From positions 5,270,001 through 5,334,000 of the forward strand of contig NZ_CP107785.1 of assembly GCF_036345915.1 (NCBI RefSeq): 64,000 nucleotides of DNA. Direction: 5' to 3'. The notes beneath the pieces are model-generated. The model worked only from the letters and a program-made list of their open reading frames with translations. It ran no database searches and had not been told where the DNA came from. A program made the translations under genes and the position numbers. Positions 56,228 to 64,000 of this stretch are shown in pieces. Within the stretch, counting starts at the first letter, position 1, and each line of letters begins with the position of its first letter. The stretch comes from Nocardia sp. NBC_00565 (GTDB lineage: Bacteria > Actinomycetota > Actinomycetes > Mycobacteriales > Mycobacteriaceae).

Positions 56228-56506
56228 GGGAAACTGCCCCCCGGCGGCGCCGCGGACGGCATTGGCGGTCAATTCCTTTACCCGGTCGGCGGGTACCGCC
56301 ACGCCGGGGGTGTCCAAGAACCAGCGGAAGCTCTCCTCCTGGGGCAAACCCTCGGGCCGCTGCGCCGGGAAGTACGGCTGGACGTAGACCGGGGTGCCGG
56401 GTTCGCTGCGCCAGCTCTCGGCAAGGCTGCCGACGTCGACCGCGTCGTAGCCGAGGGTATCGAGCAGACCGGCGACCTCGGCCTCGGCGGCGGCGTTGCA
56501 GCGCAC
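56228..56506 (-). pseudogene. C-terminal remnant of an F420-dependent NADP oxidoreductase-like gene
   Basis: The frame reads AEAEVAGLLDTLGYDAVDVG, SLAESWRSEPGTPVYVQPYF and PADRVKELTANAVRG, matching the C-terminal third of Fno/NPDR-type NADPH:F420 oxidoreductase-like proteins. The Rossmann domain is missing: the frame begins abruptly where the TetR fragment on the other strand starts. After GGQFP the homology ends. Both neighbours are truncated at the same place, implying a deletion or recombination junction near 56500. Confidence 0.6.
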
Positions 56507-57036
56507 CCTGATCGAACTCGTCGAGGTGCGGGACCTGTCCCAGATCAGCGTGGCCGATGTCGCCGAACAGGCCGGCGTGAGCCGCTCGACCTTCTACGAC
56601 CACTATCGGGACGTGCACGATCTCGCCGAGGCCGCCTGCACCACGATGATCGACGACCTGATCGAGTCTCTGCGCACCCTCGGCCCCGCGGACCACCACC
56701 AGGACCCGACTCAGTCACTGCGCGCGTTCTTCACCGATCTCGCCGAACACGCGGGTCTGTATCGAAGCCTGCTGGGGCCGCAGGGCAGCGCACGCGTCAT
56801 CGACCATGTCCGCCGCCGGATGACCGCGACCATCCACATCGCCACCTGCCAGACAACCGACGATGCCCCGGATCCCGCCGCCCCGCTGGACATCCCACAC
56901 GACGTGCCCGCCGCATTCGTCGCCGGCGCGCTCACCGGCGTGGCCACCGACTGGCTGCGGCGCGGCTGCCCCGGCACACCGGCCGAGATGGCCATGCTGA
57001 CCTGGCCGCTGCTCACCCGCCAATACGCCGATACGT
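56496..57036 (+). pseudogene. TetR-family regulator lacking proper ends
   Basis: Helix-turn-helix LTQISVADVAEQAGVSRSTFYDHYRD-like text is clear (actual: DLSQISVADVAEQAGVSRST), and the C-terminal ligand domain runs to WPLLTRQYADTS. The only possible start is TTG inside the first helix, next to the oxidoreductase remnant. At the 3' side no stop occurs: the frame continues 880 bp antisense through the next gene. A separate minus-strand tail (ADVVRLIAEMVERLP, stop at 57037) begins where TetR homology ends. The gene looks cut at both ends; limited DNA-binding function cannot be excluded. Confidence 0.6.
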
Positions 57037-57095
57037 CTACGGCAAACGCTCGACCATCTCGGCGATCAACCGCACCACATCGGCGGCAGCACCGA

Positions 57096-58871
57096 TCAAG
57101 GCCGTTCGATGCAGCCGAGGGCGAATCGGGCGAGGTTGGTGGAGACGACTTCTGGTTGTCCGGCAGGCTGTTCGGCCGCCGCGGTGAGTACGTCGAGATG
57201 GTGGTAGCCGGGGGCTACGACCGTTTCACCGACGCCGTGGTGTCCACCCGCGAGCACGACGCCGGCACCGCCGATCACATTGAGGGTCGGGTTGACGAGT
57301 ATGCCGCCGGGATATGCGCGGTGACGGGCGATCTCGGGTGCCTGCGGCTGGTAGAGGTCGATCGCGAGCTTCGTCGGGAAATACCATTCGGTGAAGTCCA
57401 GTGGTTGCGCGGCCAGACTGCGCGACAGGTCGGCGATATCGGTGACCTCGTGCGCGGCATCGGTGAACGGAACGCCGTGCCGGTCGGATGGTATTGCGGC
57501 TGCGGCTGTTTCGTTGTAGTTGCGCCAGGTGTACAGCGGGCCGTTGGGCTGATCGGGAATCGCCTTGCGGTCCGGACCGAACAACATGCCGGTGAGCCCG
57601 CGCAGCGCAGGCACCGCGACCACATCGGCGGGCACCGGGAAATCCTTGTCCACCACCACACCGCCGTCGAAGAATCCGAAACCGGCTTGCAGCAGTGCCA
57701 GCGGCTGGGAGTTGGCGTCGAGAAAGGCACCGAGCGCGGCGGCATTGGTGACCCGCAGGTCACGTACCGACGGCGACCCCGTCGACGCGGCCAGCGCATC
57801 CCGCGACATCAAAACCCGATAGGTGGCCTCCTGATTGAGACTCGGGGGAACGTAATGCGCCAGATCAGATTCGGCGTCGGGCGCGACATAGGCGGCCAGC
57901 CCAGCGATGCCGAGTAGGTTCATCGTCTCCGGATTGATCACCGCAGGCAGCGCCAGCACCCGGGGCGCCGCACCGCTGTCGAGCGCGGCTGCGACCGCGG
58001 CGTAGCCGAGGCCACCAACGGACAGGTCGATCAGGTCGGGAATACCGTTGAGCGCGGACAGCGAGGTATCAATCGAGGAGTCGAGTGCGAAGTAGCCGGC
58101 GCACTGATCGGCGCCCGCGACTCCGCCGAAATCCCATTCGGCGAAGAAACCGGTAACGATCCCGCCCAGAGAATGGCCGCCGCACAGTACCTTTTGCTTC
58201 CGGACCGCCGGGTCCGGCAGTTCCGCGGCGAGTAGGTCGTATTCGTCCTGGACCGTTTGCGCGATCCCTTGGCGGCCGAGCCAGCCGAGCTGATCGTTGG
58301 GCACCACACCGGCGAATCGGCGGCCGTCGATATCCGCGCCACGGTAGTAATAATCGACGGCGCGGTGCACATCACCGGCCGCCAGGCCGGCCTGTACGCC
58401 GAGATGATCCTCCAGACAGTTGGAGCGGCGATCCAATGCCCAGAATTCGAGGTGGCGGCCCTGTTTCGCCGCCGCGGCAACGGTATTGCGGGCCACGCTG
58501 TCGAACGCACCCGCCCCTTCGAAGATCCCCGGCTGCGCCATCAGAATCGCGTCGGCGTCCTGCGCACGTTCCGGCCCGGCCAGGTCCCGATAACGCAGAT
58601 ACGACAGGCGATCACAGGCGTCCGGACGCGCCCCGGCCGAATCGGGCAATGGAATGCGCAGGCTCACAACAGATTCTGTGACAGAGGTGATCGACGAGGA
58701 AGAAACGACCGACGTCTCCGTACGCGCCGGACCGATCGGCACCGCCGTCGCGTTCGGCGGCGCCGACGCGCTGACGAGCGCGACGGCCACTATGCCGTAG
58801 CTCAGGAAACGCGAGACACCGCGGCGGCATCTCATATCCGGACCGTGGCTCGATAACGACTGCGGCGACAT
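57096..58871 (-). CDS. Secreted alpha/beta-hydrolase
   Basis: 591 aa. Signal peptide around RFLSYGIVAVALVSASAPPN; mature protein has the nucleophile elbow GGHSLGGIVTGF and a C-terminal GGHHGVGETVVAPGYHHLDV that supplies a plausible catalytic His. Several Cys may form disulfides. The pattern is that of large actinobacterial secreted lipase/esterase-like proteins. ATG at 58871 follows GAGAGAGG. Substrate unknown; not in an operon. The antisense TetR frame overlaps its 3' half only as a shadow. Confidence 0.85.
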   Translation of the reverse strand: MSPQSLSSHGPDMRCRRGVSRFLSYGIVAVALVSASAPPNATAVPIGPARTETSVVSSSSITSVTESVVSLRIPLPDSAGARPDACDRLSYLRYRDLAGPERAQDADAILMAQPGIFEGAGAFDSVARNTVAAAAKQGRHLEFWALDRRSNCLEDHLGVQAGLAAGDVHRAVDYYYRGADIDGRRFAGVVPNDQLGWLGRQGIAQTVQDEYDLLAAELPDPAVRKQKVLCGGHSLGGIVTGFFAEWDFGGVAGADQCAGYFALDSSIDTSLSALNGIPDLIDLSVGGLGYAAVAAALDSGAAPRVLALPAVINPETMNLLGIAGLAAYVAPDAESDLAHYVPPSLNQEATYRVLMSRDALAASTGSPSVRDLRVTNAAALGAFLDANSQPLALLQAGFGFFDGGVVVDKDFPVPADVVAVPALRGLTGMLFGPDRKAIPDQPNGPLYTWRNYNETAAAAIPSDRHGVPFTDAAHEVTDIADLSRSLAAQPLDFTEWYFPTKLAIDLYQPQAPEIARHRAYPGGILVNPTLNVIGGAGVVLAGGHHGVGETVVAPGYHHLDVLTAAAEQPAGQPEVVSTNLARFALGCIERP

Positions 58872-59117
58872 CGACGACCTCTCTCGTCACGACAGCGGAG
58901 CAGCATTTCGGCGAGCGGTCCGCACGGCGCGATGAAACGTAAGCCGCTCCCGGCCACCTGTCAAGGACCGAGACGGTCAATTGTGTTCTGTCACAGCAAC
59001 TTCTCGTCAGACTTGGATTCTGTCTCAACGACGTGCCACCGCAAATCGGTTAGGCACATCGAGCCGATGAAACACACCCGCCAGGCCCGGACCTGACGGG
59101 TGTGCCATGAGCGGTGA

Positions 59118-60578
59118 TCAGTTCTTGACCAGCTCGGGGGTGGCTGATTCGGGTTCGTCCGACTGCGGTGCGCTGGATCGGCTCGGCAGCAGCACGGCCA
59201 TCACGATGACGATCAGTGCCAGCGCGGCGGAGACGGCGAAGGCCAGGCGCATACCGTCGAGGTGTGCGGTGACCGGGTCGGTGCCGTCGGCTGCCAGCGC
59301 GCTGCTGCGGGCGGACATCACGGTCACCACGAGGGCGGTGCCGAATGCCGCGGCCACCTGCTGCAGGGTGCCGAGCATGGAGCTGCCGTGCGAGTACAGG
59401 TGTTGCGGGAGTGCGCCGAGCCCGAGTGTGAAGACCGGGGTGAAGGCCGCGGCCAGCGACACCATCATCAGGATGTGCAGGATCAGCAGTTGCCAGTACG
59501 GCATGGTCATCGAGATCTGGGTGAATCCGGCAAGTGACGCCGCGACACCGATCGAACCGGGGATCACCAGCACTCGCCCGCCGAACCGGTCGAACAGCCG
59601 CCCGATGGTCGGGCCGAGCACGCCCATCGCCAGACCGCCCGGCATGACCAGCAACCCGGTCTGCAGCGCCGACAGTCCGCGCAGGTTCTGCAGATACAGC
59701 GGCAACAGGATCATCGATCCGAGCATCGCCAGGAACGCGATCGACATCAGGACCAACGCCTTGGTGTACGTACCGAACAGCAGGATGCGCAGATCCAGCA
59801 GGGGAACTCCCGTGCGCTGCAGCCGAAGCTGCCGAGCCGTGAACGCGCCGATGAGCGCCAATCCGGCGGCGACGAGCAACGCGGGTGTCGCGATGTTGTC
59901 GGGCTCGAACCGGCTGAGTCCGTACACCAGTCCGCCGAATCCGAGTGCCGCGAATGCCACGCTGGACCAGTCGATCGCGCCGGTCTGCGGTTCGCCGATA
60001 TTGTCCAGTCTGCGCAGGCCCAGCCAGGTGACCGACGCGGCGATCGGCAGCACCAGCACGAAAAGCCAACGCCACGAACCGACTTGCAGTACCAGACCGG
60101 ACAGCACCGGTCCCATGGCCGGGGCCACCGAGATGGCGAGGGTGACGTTGCCCATTACCCGGCCGCGGTCCTGTTCGGGGACCACTGTCATCAGGGTGGT
60201 CATCAACAGCGGCATCATCACCGCGGTGCCGCCCGCCTGGATGATCCGTCCGAGCAGCAGCACCGCGAACGACGGGGCGACGGCGGAAAGCGCGGTGCCC
60301 GCCAGGAATACCCCCATCGCGATCGCGTACGCCCGGCGCGTCGTGACCCGCTGCAGGAACCACCCGGTGACCGGGATGATCGCCGCCATGGTGAGCATGA
60401 ACGCGGTCGACACCCACTGCGCCGAGCGCTCGGTCACGTCGAGGTCCGCCATCAGCCGCGGGATCGCGTTGATCATGATGGTCTCGTTCAGGATCACCAC
60501 GAAGGTCGCGAGTACCAGCAGCCGGACTACGGTCGGGGTCCCTCCGCCAGTCGGACGAGCGGGTCTTTCTGCGAGCAT
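59118..60578 (-). CDS. MFS drug/H+ antiporter (DHA2, 14-TM type)
   Basis: 486 aa with about 14 hydrophobic helices. Motif A-like TRRAYAIAMG and LDRFGGRVLVIPG type loops, motif C GPVLSGLVLQVGSWRW, and the early LNETIMINAIPRLMADLDVT are typical of EmrB/QacA-type proton-driven exporters. ATG at 60578 is supported by CGGAGG; the upstream open frame is not. Likely exports a toxic compound. No regulator is adjacent except fragments. Confidence 0.93.
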   Translation of the reverse strand: MLAERPARPTGGGTPTVVRLLVLATFVVILNETIMINAIPRLMADLDVTERSAQWVSTAFMLTMAAIIPVTGWFLQRVTTRRAYAIAMGVFLAGTALSAVAPSFAVLLLGRIIQAGGTAVMMPLLMTTLMTVVPEQDRGRVMGNVTLAISVAPAMGPVLSGLVLQVGSWRWLFVLVLPIAASVTWLGLRRLDNIGEPQTGAIDWSSVAFAALGFGGLVYGLSRFEPDNIATPALLVAAGLALIGAFTARQLRLQRTGVPLLDLRILLFGTYTKALVLMSIAFLAMLGSMILLPLYLQNLRGLSALQTGLLVMPGGLAMGVLGPTIGRLFDRFGGRVLVIPGSIGVAASLAGFTQISMTMPYWQLLILHILMMVSLAAAFTPVFTLGLGALPQHLYSHGSSMLGTLQQVAAAFGTALVVTVMSARSSALAADGTDPVTAHLDGMRLAFAVSAALALIVIVMAVLLPSRSSAPQSDEPESATPELVKN

Positions 60579-60815
60579 CGGGTACCTCCGGGCGTTAATG
60601 AGCAAAGGACGACGTGTGGGCCGCGGGTGGCGCCACATGAGATCAGACGGGACCGCTTCGCATAACTAATCGGTGCCCCCATTCTCTTCCCACCAGTCGC
60701 GACCTTCGCCCGCCGGAGTCCAGCAGCCACGCGATCAAGGCGTCATCCGCCATTCACCGACTCTAGCGCCGGATCGACGGTGCGCCTGGTGAAACAGACT
60801 GCGCCGTCGGCGTGT

Positions 60816-60908
60816 TCAGTCCGTCAGATCCTGCACCGTGGGTGCGATGACGCCGAACAGGTCGACGTCGGGGAAGACCGCGATCACCACGCGATGGATC
60901 AGCGACAT
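60816..60908 (-). pseudogene. Short GlxA/DJ-1-like N-terminal remnant
   Basis: The 30-codon frame MSLIHRVVIAVFPDVDLFGV ending IAPTVQDLTD and stop resembles the first beta strand and turn of DJ-1/PfpI (GlxA-type) proteins (VVIVLFPGVxLLDVxGPxEV). The rest is absent. A tiny functional protein is less likely. The surrounding interval 60579-61007 holds no other recognisable gene. Confidence 0.35.
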
Positions 60909-61007
60909 GTCCCCATCATCACGGGCCACCAACCATGGCCGCAACGACGCATATCTGTCACATTCGGCCATCCGAATGCGCGATATCGAAGACCGACCCC
61001 GGATCCG

Positions 61008-62051
61008 CTAGACCGACGCTGATGAACCCTCGGCAGCCTCGTGACCGGCACCGCGGCGGCCGGAACGACGGAACGGACGCAGCCGCGACGACCGCCGCAC
61101 GACCTGTGGCGCACGCTCCTCGACCGACTCCGGATCCTGCACCCGAGTGGCCGTCGCCTCGATCCACTCCGATGCCTCGATGGCGACGCCGTGCCGCGAC
61201 AGATCCGCGCCACGCACGGCCTGTTCGCACCGGCGGGCCAGGTCGCGCCGATCGAGTCCCGGATACTCCACCGGCTCGAGCACCACTTCGGCGACCATGC
61301 CGCGCGAGCGCAGCACCCGCTTCGCGGAGGTGCCGAAGGTGTCGTCGCCGACGAATCCCGGAATCGTCGACTGCGTGCCGTGCGCGTCCAGATACCGCAC
61401 ACGCACCGGCTGCACGGATGTTCCGGTGTCCACGGCGGCCTGGAAGAGCGCGGGCCGCATAGTGCCGTAGGCGCGGCCGCACCAGGTGGTTCCCTCGGGG
61501 AAGACCGCGACCCGATTCCCCGACGCCAGCCGCTCGCCCAAACGCGCCACCACACCGGGCAATTCGCGCAGCCGTTCGCGTTCGATCGGGATGACCCGCA
61601 TCAGCTTGGCCAGACCGCCGAGCAGCGGCCAGTCGACCATATCGGCGCGGGCCACGAAGCCGAGCGGCTGCACCGCGGCCAGTACGACCACATCGGTCCA
61701 GCCGATATGTCCGGCGACGATCAGCAGACCCTCGCCCGGATCGGCGAACCGCGCCTCGGCCGATTCCGCGTCAGCGGTCCGGTTATCGACGACACGCAAC
61801 CGAATCCCCAGACAGCTCAGGACCGTTCGCGCATAACGCCGTTGCAGATGTTCGCGCCTGCCGCGCGGGGTGATGACATTGACGATCGGGAAGCTGACCA
61901 GCAGCCCGGCCACGCCGAGTAGTCGGCCGACGACCCGTGCGGTACCGATCTCATCCACCGGATCGATGCAGCCGGGCCCACACGGGCTCGACGGCATCCA
62001 CGCGTGCGCGGTGCTCTGTGCGGGCGGCGCGTCGAACACCATCTGACTCAC
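61008..62051 (-). CDS. 1-acyl-glycerol-3-phosphate acyltransferase-like protein (PlsC family)
   Basis: 347 aa. Acyltransferase block I is GHIGWTD (H-x4-D) and block III FPEGTTWCG; a hydrophobic segment LLGVAGLLVSFPIVNVI near the N-terminus would attach it to the membrane. The basic C-terminal tail (RRSSRLRPFRRSGRRG) is unusual. It likely acylates a lysophospholipid or other glycolipid. GTG start overlaps the stop of the upstream GNAT gene by 4 bp. Order matches Rv3026c-Rv3027c. Confidence 0.9.
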   Translation of the reverse strand: MSQMVFDAPPAQSTAHAWMPSSPCGPGCIDPVDEIGTARVVGRLLGVAGLLVSFPIVNVITPRGRREHLQRRYARTVLSCLGIRLRVVDNRTADAESAEARFADPGEGLLIVAGHIGWTDVVVLAAVQPLGFVARADMVDWPLLGGLAKLMRVIPIERERLRELPGVVARLGERLASGNRVAVFPEGTTWCGRAYGTMRPALFQAAVDTGTSVQPVRVRYLDAHGTQSTIPGFVGDDTFGTSAKRVLRSRGMVAEVVLEPVEYPGLDRRDLARRCEQAVRGADLSRHGVAIEASEWIEATATRVQDPESVEERAPQVVRRSSRLRPFRRSGRRGAGHEAAEGSSASV

Positions 62052-62875
62052 CGTCCCCCGTCGAGTGCGTTGGCGGCTTCTTGTAATCGGTTGAGGTAGC
62101 GGGTGTTGATCGTGTCCAGGCCGAGCAGCGCGACGAAGTCGGCGACCGCGAAATCCGGATCGTGCGCGGGTTCACCGCAGATCTCCGCGCCCAGGCGCAG
62201 GTAGCCGCGCAGCAGCGGCGGCAGGTTCGGGCGCGCGGGCGGGGTCATCTCGTCCAGCGTCAGCCCGTCGACGACCACCGGCCGGTAGGGGTGCACCCGC
62301 CGCTCGGGATCGGATCCGTGCCGGCTGAGCAGCATGTCGCGCACGCCGCGCACGTTCACCCCGGCCGGATCGGCGGGTGTGTCCTGCATCGGCACCGAGA
62401 CGCAGCCCATCACCCACTCGTATCCGGTGAGCTGGATGTAGTGCAGGATGCCCGCCCACATGAGGGTCAGCACCGAGCCGTTGCGGTGGTCCGGTACCAC
62501 ACAGGCGCGGCCCATCTCCACGATCCGGTTACCCTCCGGATCGAGTTGGGCCAGATCGAATTCGGTGGCCGTGTAGTAGCCACCCGCCGCGATCACCTTG
62601 TCCGGCGGGAGCATTCGGTAGCAGCCGACGAATTCCTCGGTCCGATCGTCACGGACCAGCAGGTGATCGCAGTGCTCGTCGAACCGGTCCGCGTCGAGAC
62701 CGGTTCCGTCATCGGGGATCTGGAAGCCGGGCTCACTGGCGAAGACGCCGTAGCGCAGCCGCTGCGCGGCCAGTCGGTGCGCCGAATCCGACGATACGAC
62801 CAGCGAATACCGAGACCGTTCCACCCCGGAGTCCGTCGGTCGAGCCGGGGCTGTCAACACGGACGAAATAGTCAT
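62048..62875 (-). CDS. GNAT/hemolysin-like acyltransferase (OlsB-type)
   Basis: 275 aa. Text such as LAAQRLRYGVFASEPGF, FDEHCDHLLVRDDRTEEFVG and IVEMGRACVVPDHRNGSVLT matches the acyl-ACP/acyl-homoserine-lactone-type GNAT family that includes ornithine-lipid OlsB. With the adjacent PlsC-like protein this is the OlsB/OlsA pairing that makes ornithine lipids in other bacteria; here it could make an acylated amino acid or a related lipid. ATG at 62875 is used; a GTG at 62962 would add 29 residues. Confidence 0.87.
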   Translation of the reverse strand: MTISSVLTAPARPTDSGVERSRYSLVVSSDSAHRLAAQRLRYGVFASEPGFQIPDDGTGLDADRFDEHCDHLLVRDDRTEEFVGCYRMLPPDKVIAAGGYYTATEFDLAQLDPEGNRIVEMGRACVVPDHRNGSVLTLMWAGILHYIQLTGYEWVMGCVSVPMQDTPADPAGVNVRGVRDMLLSRHGSDPERRVHPYRPVVVDGLTLDEMTPPARPNLPPLLRGYLRLGAEICGEPAHDPDFAVADFVALLGLDTINTRYLNRLQEAANALDGGR

Positions 62876-63119
62876 ATCGGTGATGAAGCCAGCCCGAAAC
62901 TGCGCCGGAGCAACCTCGAAGTGTCGCGACGATGCCGGTTCGGTGAACGAGACGATGGTCACACCGATCGTTCACCGAACCGTCGCGCCGCATTCGGTCT
63001 CCGGTATCGCTATCGCCGCCTTTTACCTGATCGGCGACCCTTTTCGAGATAACAGGCTGTGAGCCGCATAGTGTTTGTCGCATGACAGCGGTGAGAGTGT
63101 GGTCTCTACGACTCCGACC

Positions 63120-63191
63120 GATGCCGATGCCGATGCCGATGCCGATGCCGATGCCGATGCCGATGCCGATGCCGATGCCGATGCCGATGCC
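63120..63191. repeat. (GATGCC)12 microsatellite
   Basis: Twelve uninterrupted GATGCC units. In-frame readings are Asp-Ala repeats on the plus strand and Gly-Ile repeats on the minus strand. It lies between the GNAT gene and gene remnants, in a gene-free interval (62876-63832). Perfect copies mean recent slippage expansion. Confidence 0.95.
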
Positions 63192-63283
63192 AGGATGATT
63201 GCGCGGACTGTAGTCGGCGAACGTCTGGCGGCCGGTGCCGAGATCACTGGGCCAGCGGCGTCGGTGTTCTGGCACCAGGGCGA

Positions 63284-63525
63284 ACTTGTCACGCGCCCAG
63301 TGATCGGGATAGGTCGCAAGTGCGTGTTCCAATGGCGCGGTGGCCTTGTCCGGCTGGTGTAGTACCGACCAGACACGGCCGGTCATGATGTCGAGTTCGG
63401 CGTGATCGACCCAAGCGCACCAGTGCGGGGCCGCGTGGTTCGCTGCCTCGAGCGCGTCACGCGCAATGTCTAGCGCACGGGCCGCTCCGTCACTGTCACC
63501 AGCGACAGCGCACGACCAGGTGCAC
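63284..63525 (-). pseudogene. Internal remnant of an XRE/TPR regulator
   Basis: The frame ARALDIARDALEAANHAAPH, WCAWVDHAELDIMTGRVWSV and PLEHALATYPDHWARDK matches the C-terminal TPR part of actinobacterial XRE-type regulators. Neither the helix-turn-helix nor the terminal repeats exist; the frame then enters unrelated sequence and the microsatellite. Confidence 0.5.
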
Positions 63526-63530
63526 CGGGA

Positions 63531-63641
63531 TTCCGAAACCACCTGGAGACGGCGGGATTTGGTGATGTCGAGATCATCCCGACCCATTCGGTGGCCGACG
63601 GTATGCACTCGGCGATCGTGAAAGCCGGCAAACCCCGCTGA
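63531..63641 (+). pseudogene. C-terminal remnant of an arsenite methyltransferase (ArsM)-like gene
   Basis: FRNHLETAGFGDVEIIPTHS and VADGMHSAIVKAGKPR, then a stop, closely match the ArsM C-terminal end (pattern AGFTDxEx-PTHxVADGMHSAIVxAxKP). The methyltransferase domain is gone. It abuts the XRE/TPR fragment on the other strand, again two truncated genes meeting at one point. Confidence 0.6.
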
Positions 63642-63832
63642 GTAGAGGGTGTGCTCGGTCCATTACTCCTTCAGGCTGTCGTCATCGTTCTCGATTGGCG
63701 TGTCGGGACACACCACCACGTCATCCCGCTACCGTGCGGGGGGTCGACCACAAAGGACTGTCCGGCGGCCAACGGGTAAGAGTTCCCTTGGCAGCCCGGT
63801 ACTGGCGTAGACCGATTGAGAGGATCTGAACC

Positions 63833-64000
63833 TTGAGCGATCTTTCTCGCCGTGACCTGCTCAGGACGTCGGCGGCCGCTGGCGTCGGAGCAGTCGTTGT
63901 CTCGGGCCTTACGGCCGCAGACACGCCGGATATTGCGGACGCAAGCGCCCCGGGAATTGCGGCCGCGGACCACCCGAGTAAAAGCCCGGGATGCCCGCCC
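63833..64000 (+). CDS. Tat-exported protein, 5' part only
   Basis: First 56 codons from TTG (GAGAGGAT 8 bp upstream): MSDLSRRDLLRTSAAAGVGA with RRDLL is a twin-arginine signal, then a hydrophobic core and Ala-rich cleavage region. The gene runs off the window. The enzyme class cannot be told from the signal peptide; folded, often cofactor-bearing, secreted enzymes use this route. Confidence 0.7.
   Translation, partial: MSDLSRRDLLRTSAAAGVGAVVVSGLTAADTPDIADASAPGIAAADHPSKSPGCPP

Noticed and set aside
57037..57917. Long C-terminal extension of the TetR protein
   Set aside because: The extension is antisense to the secreted hydrolase gene and has no protein-like pattern; it reflects a lost stop codon.

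Overview
The window is high-GC actinobacterial DNA, most consistent with Nocardia or a close relative. Evidence is the strong G/C third-position bias, frequent GTG and TTG starts, XRE(DUF5753)/DUF397 pairs, F420-type luciferase-like oxidoreductases, several eukaryotic-type Ser/Thr kinases, and a gene order (gatA-gatC, ACT protein, ligA, methionine-synthase-like gene, mnmA-iscS, acyltransferase-GNAT) that matches the Rv3011c-Rv3027c neighbourhood of Mycobacterium tuberculosis as I remember it. The genus call is inference; no rRNA or tRNA gene was recognised.

Layout. (1) 1-11 kb: an aldehyde dehydrogenase/alcohol dehydrogenase pair, a divergent MarR regulator with a perfect dyad, a PknK-type kinase/ATPase, an IclR remnant, and a large TPR-CHAT protein whose start overlaps a divergent small membrane-protein gene. 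(2) 11-18 kb: small secreted proteins, a RibD-like reductase, a run of decayed genes (DUF4291 and TniQ-like), a secreted Gly/Trp/His-repeat protein, an FAD monooxygenase and a glutamine-amidotransferase remnant. (3) 18-34 kb: an envelope-signalling block with two membrane Ser/Thr kinases, two NarL-type two-component systems, a MacB/FtsX-type ABC exporter, a beta-lactamase-fold lipoprotein, a phospholipase A2-like protein and a membrane alpha/beta hydrolase. A 34-bp tandem repeat lies directly upstream of one kinase. (4) 34.6-37.1 kb: an XRE/DUF397 pair divergent from a chain of tightly coupled small genes. (5) 37-51 kb: the conserved housekeeping backbone, interrupted at 39.9-45.1 kb by accessory genes that include a lone SMC-like ATPase and a 51-bp minisatellite. 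(6) 51-61 kb: an insertion carrying a PadR-controlled catabolic-looking operon (SnoaL-like, F420 LLM oxidoreductase, acyl-CoA ligase, nitronate monooxygenase-like), gene remnants, a secreted hydrolase and an MFS exporter. (7) 61-64 kb: the backbone acyltransferase-GNAT pair, then a 12-copy GATGCC microsatellite beside remnants of an XRE/TPR regulator and an arsenite methyltransferase, and the start of a Tat-exported protein cut by the window edge.

How the parts may work together. The 18-34 kb block reads as cell-envelope sensing and repair: kinases with extracellular sensor domains, histidine kinases, an exporter, and lipid- and wall-active secreted enzymes. The 51-56 kb operon looks like activation and flavin-dependent oxidation of an unknown acid as its CoA ester. 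The recurrent gene fragments ending at shared junctions (14.6-15.7, 17.8, 56.2-57.0, 60.8, 63.3-63.6 kb) mark repeated insertion and deletion at accessory sites between conserved genes.
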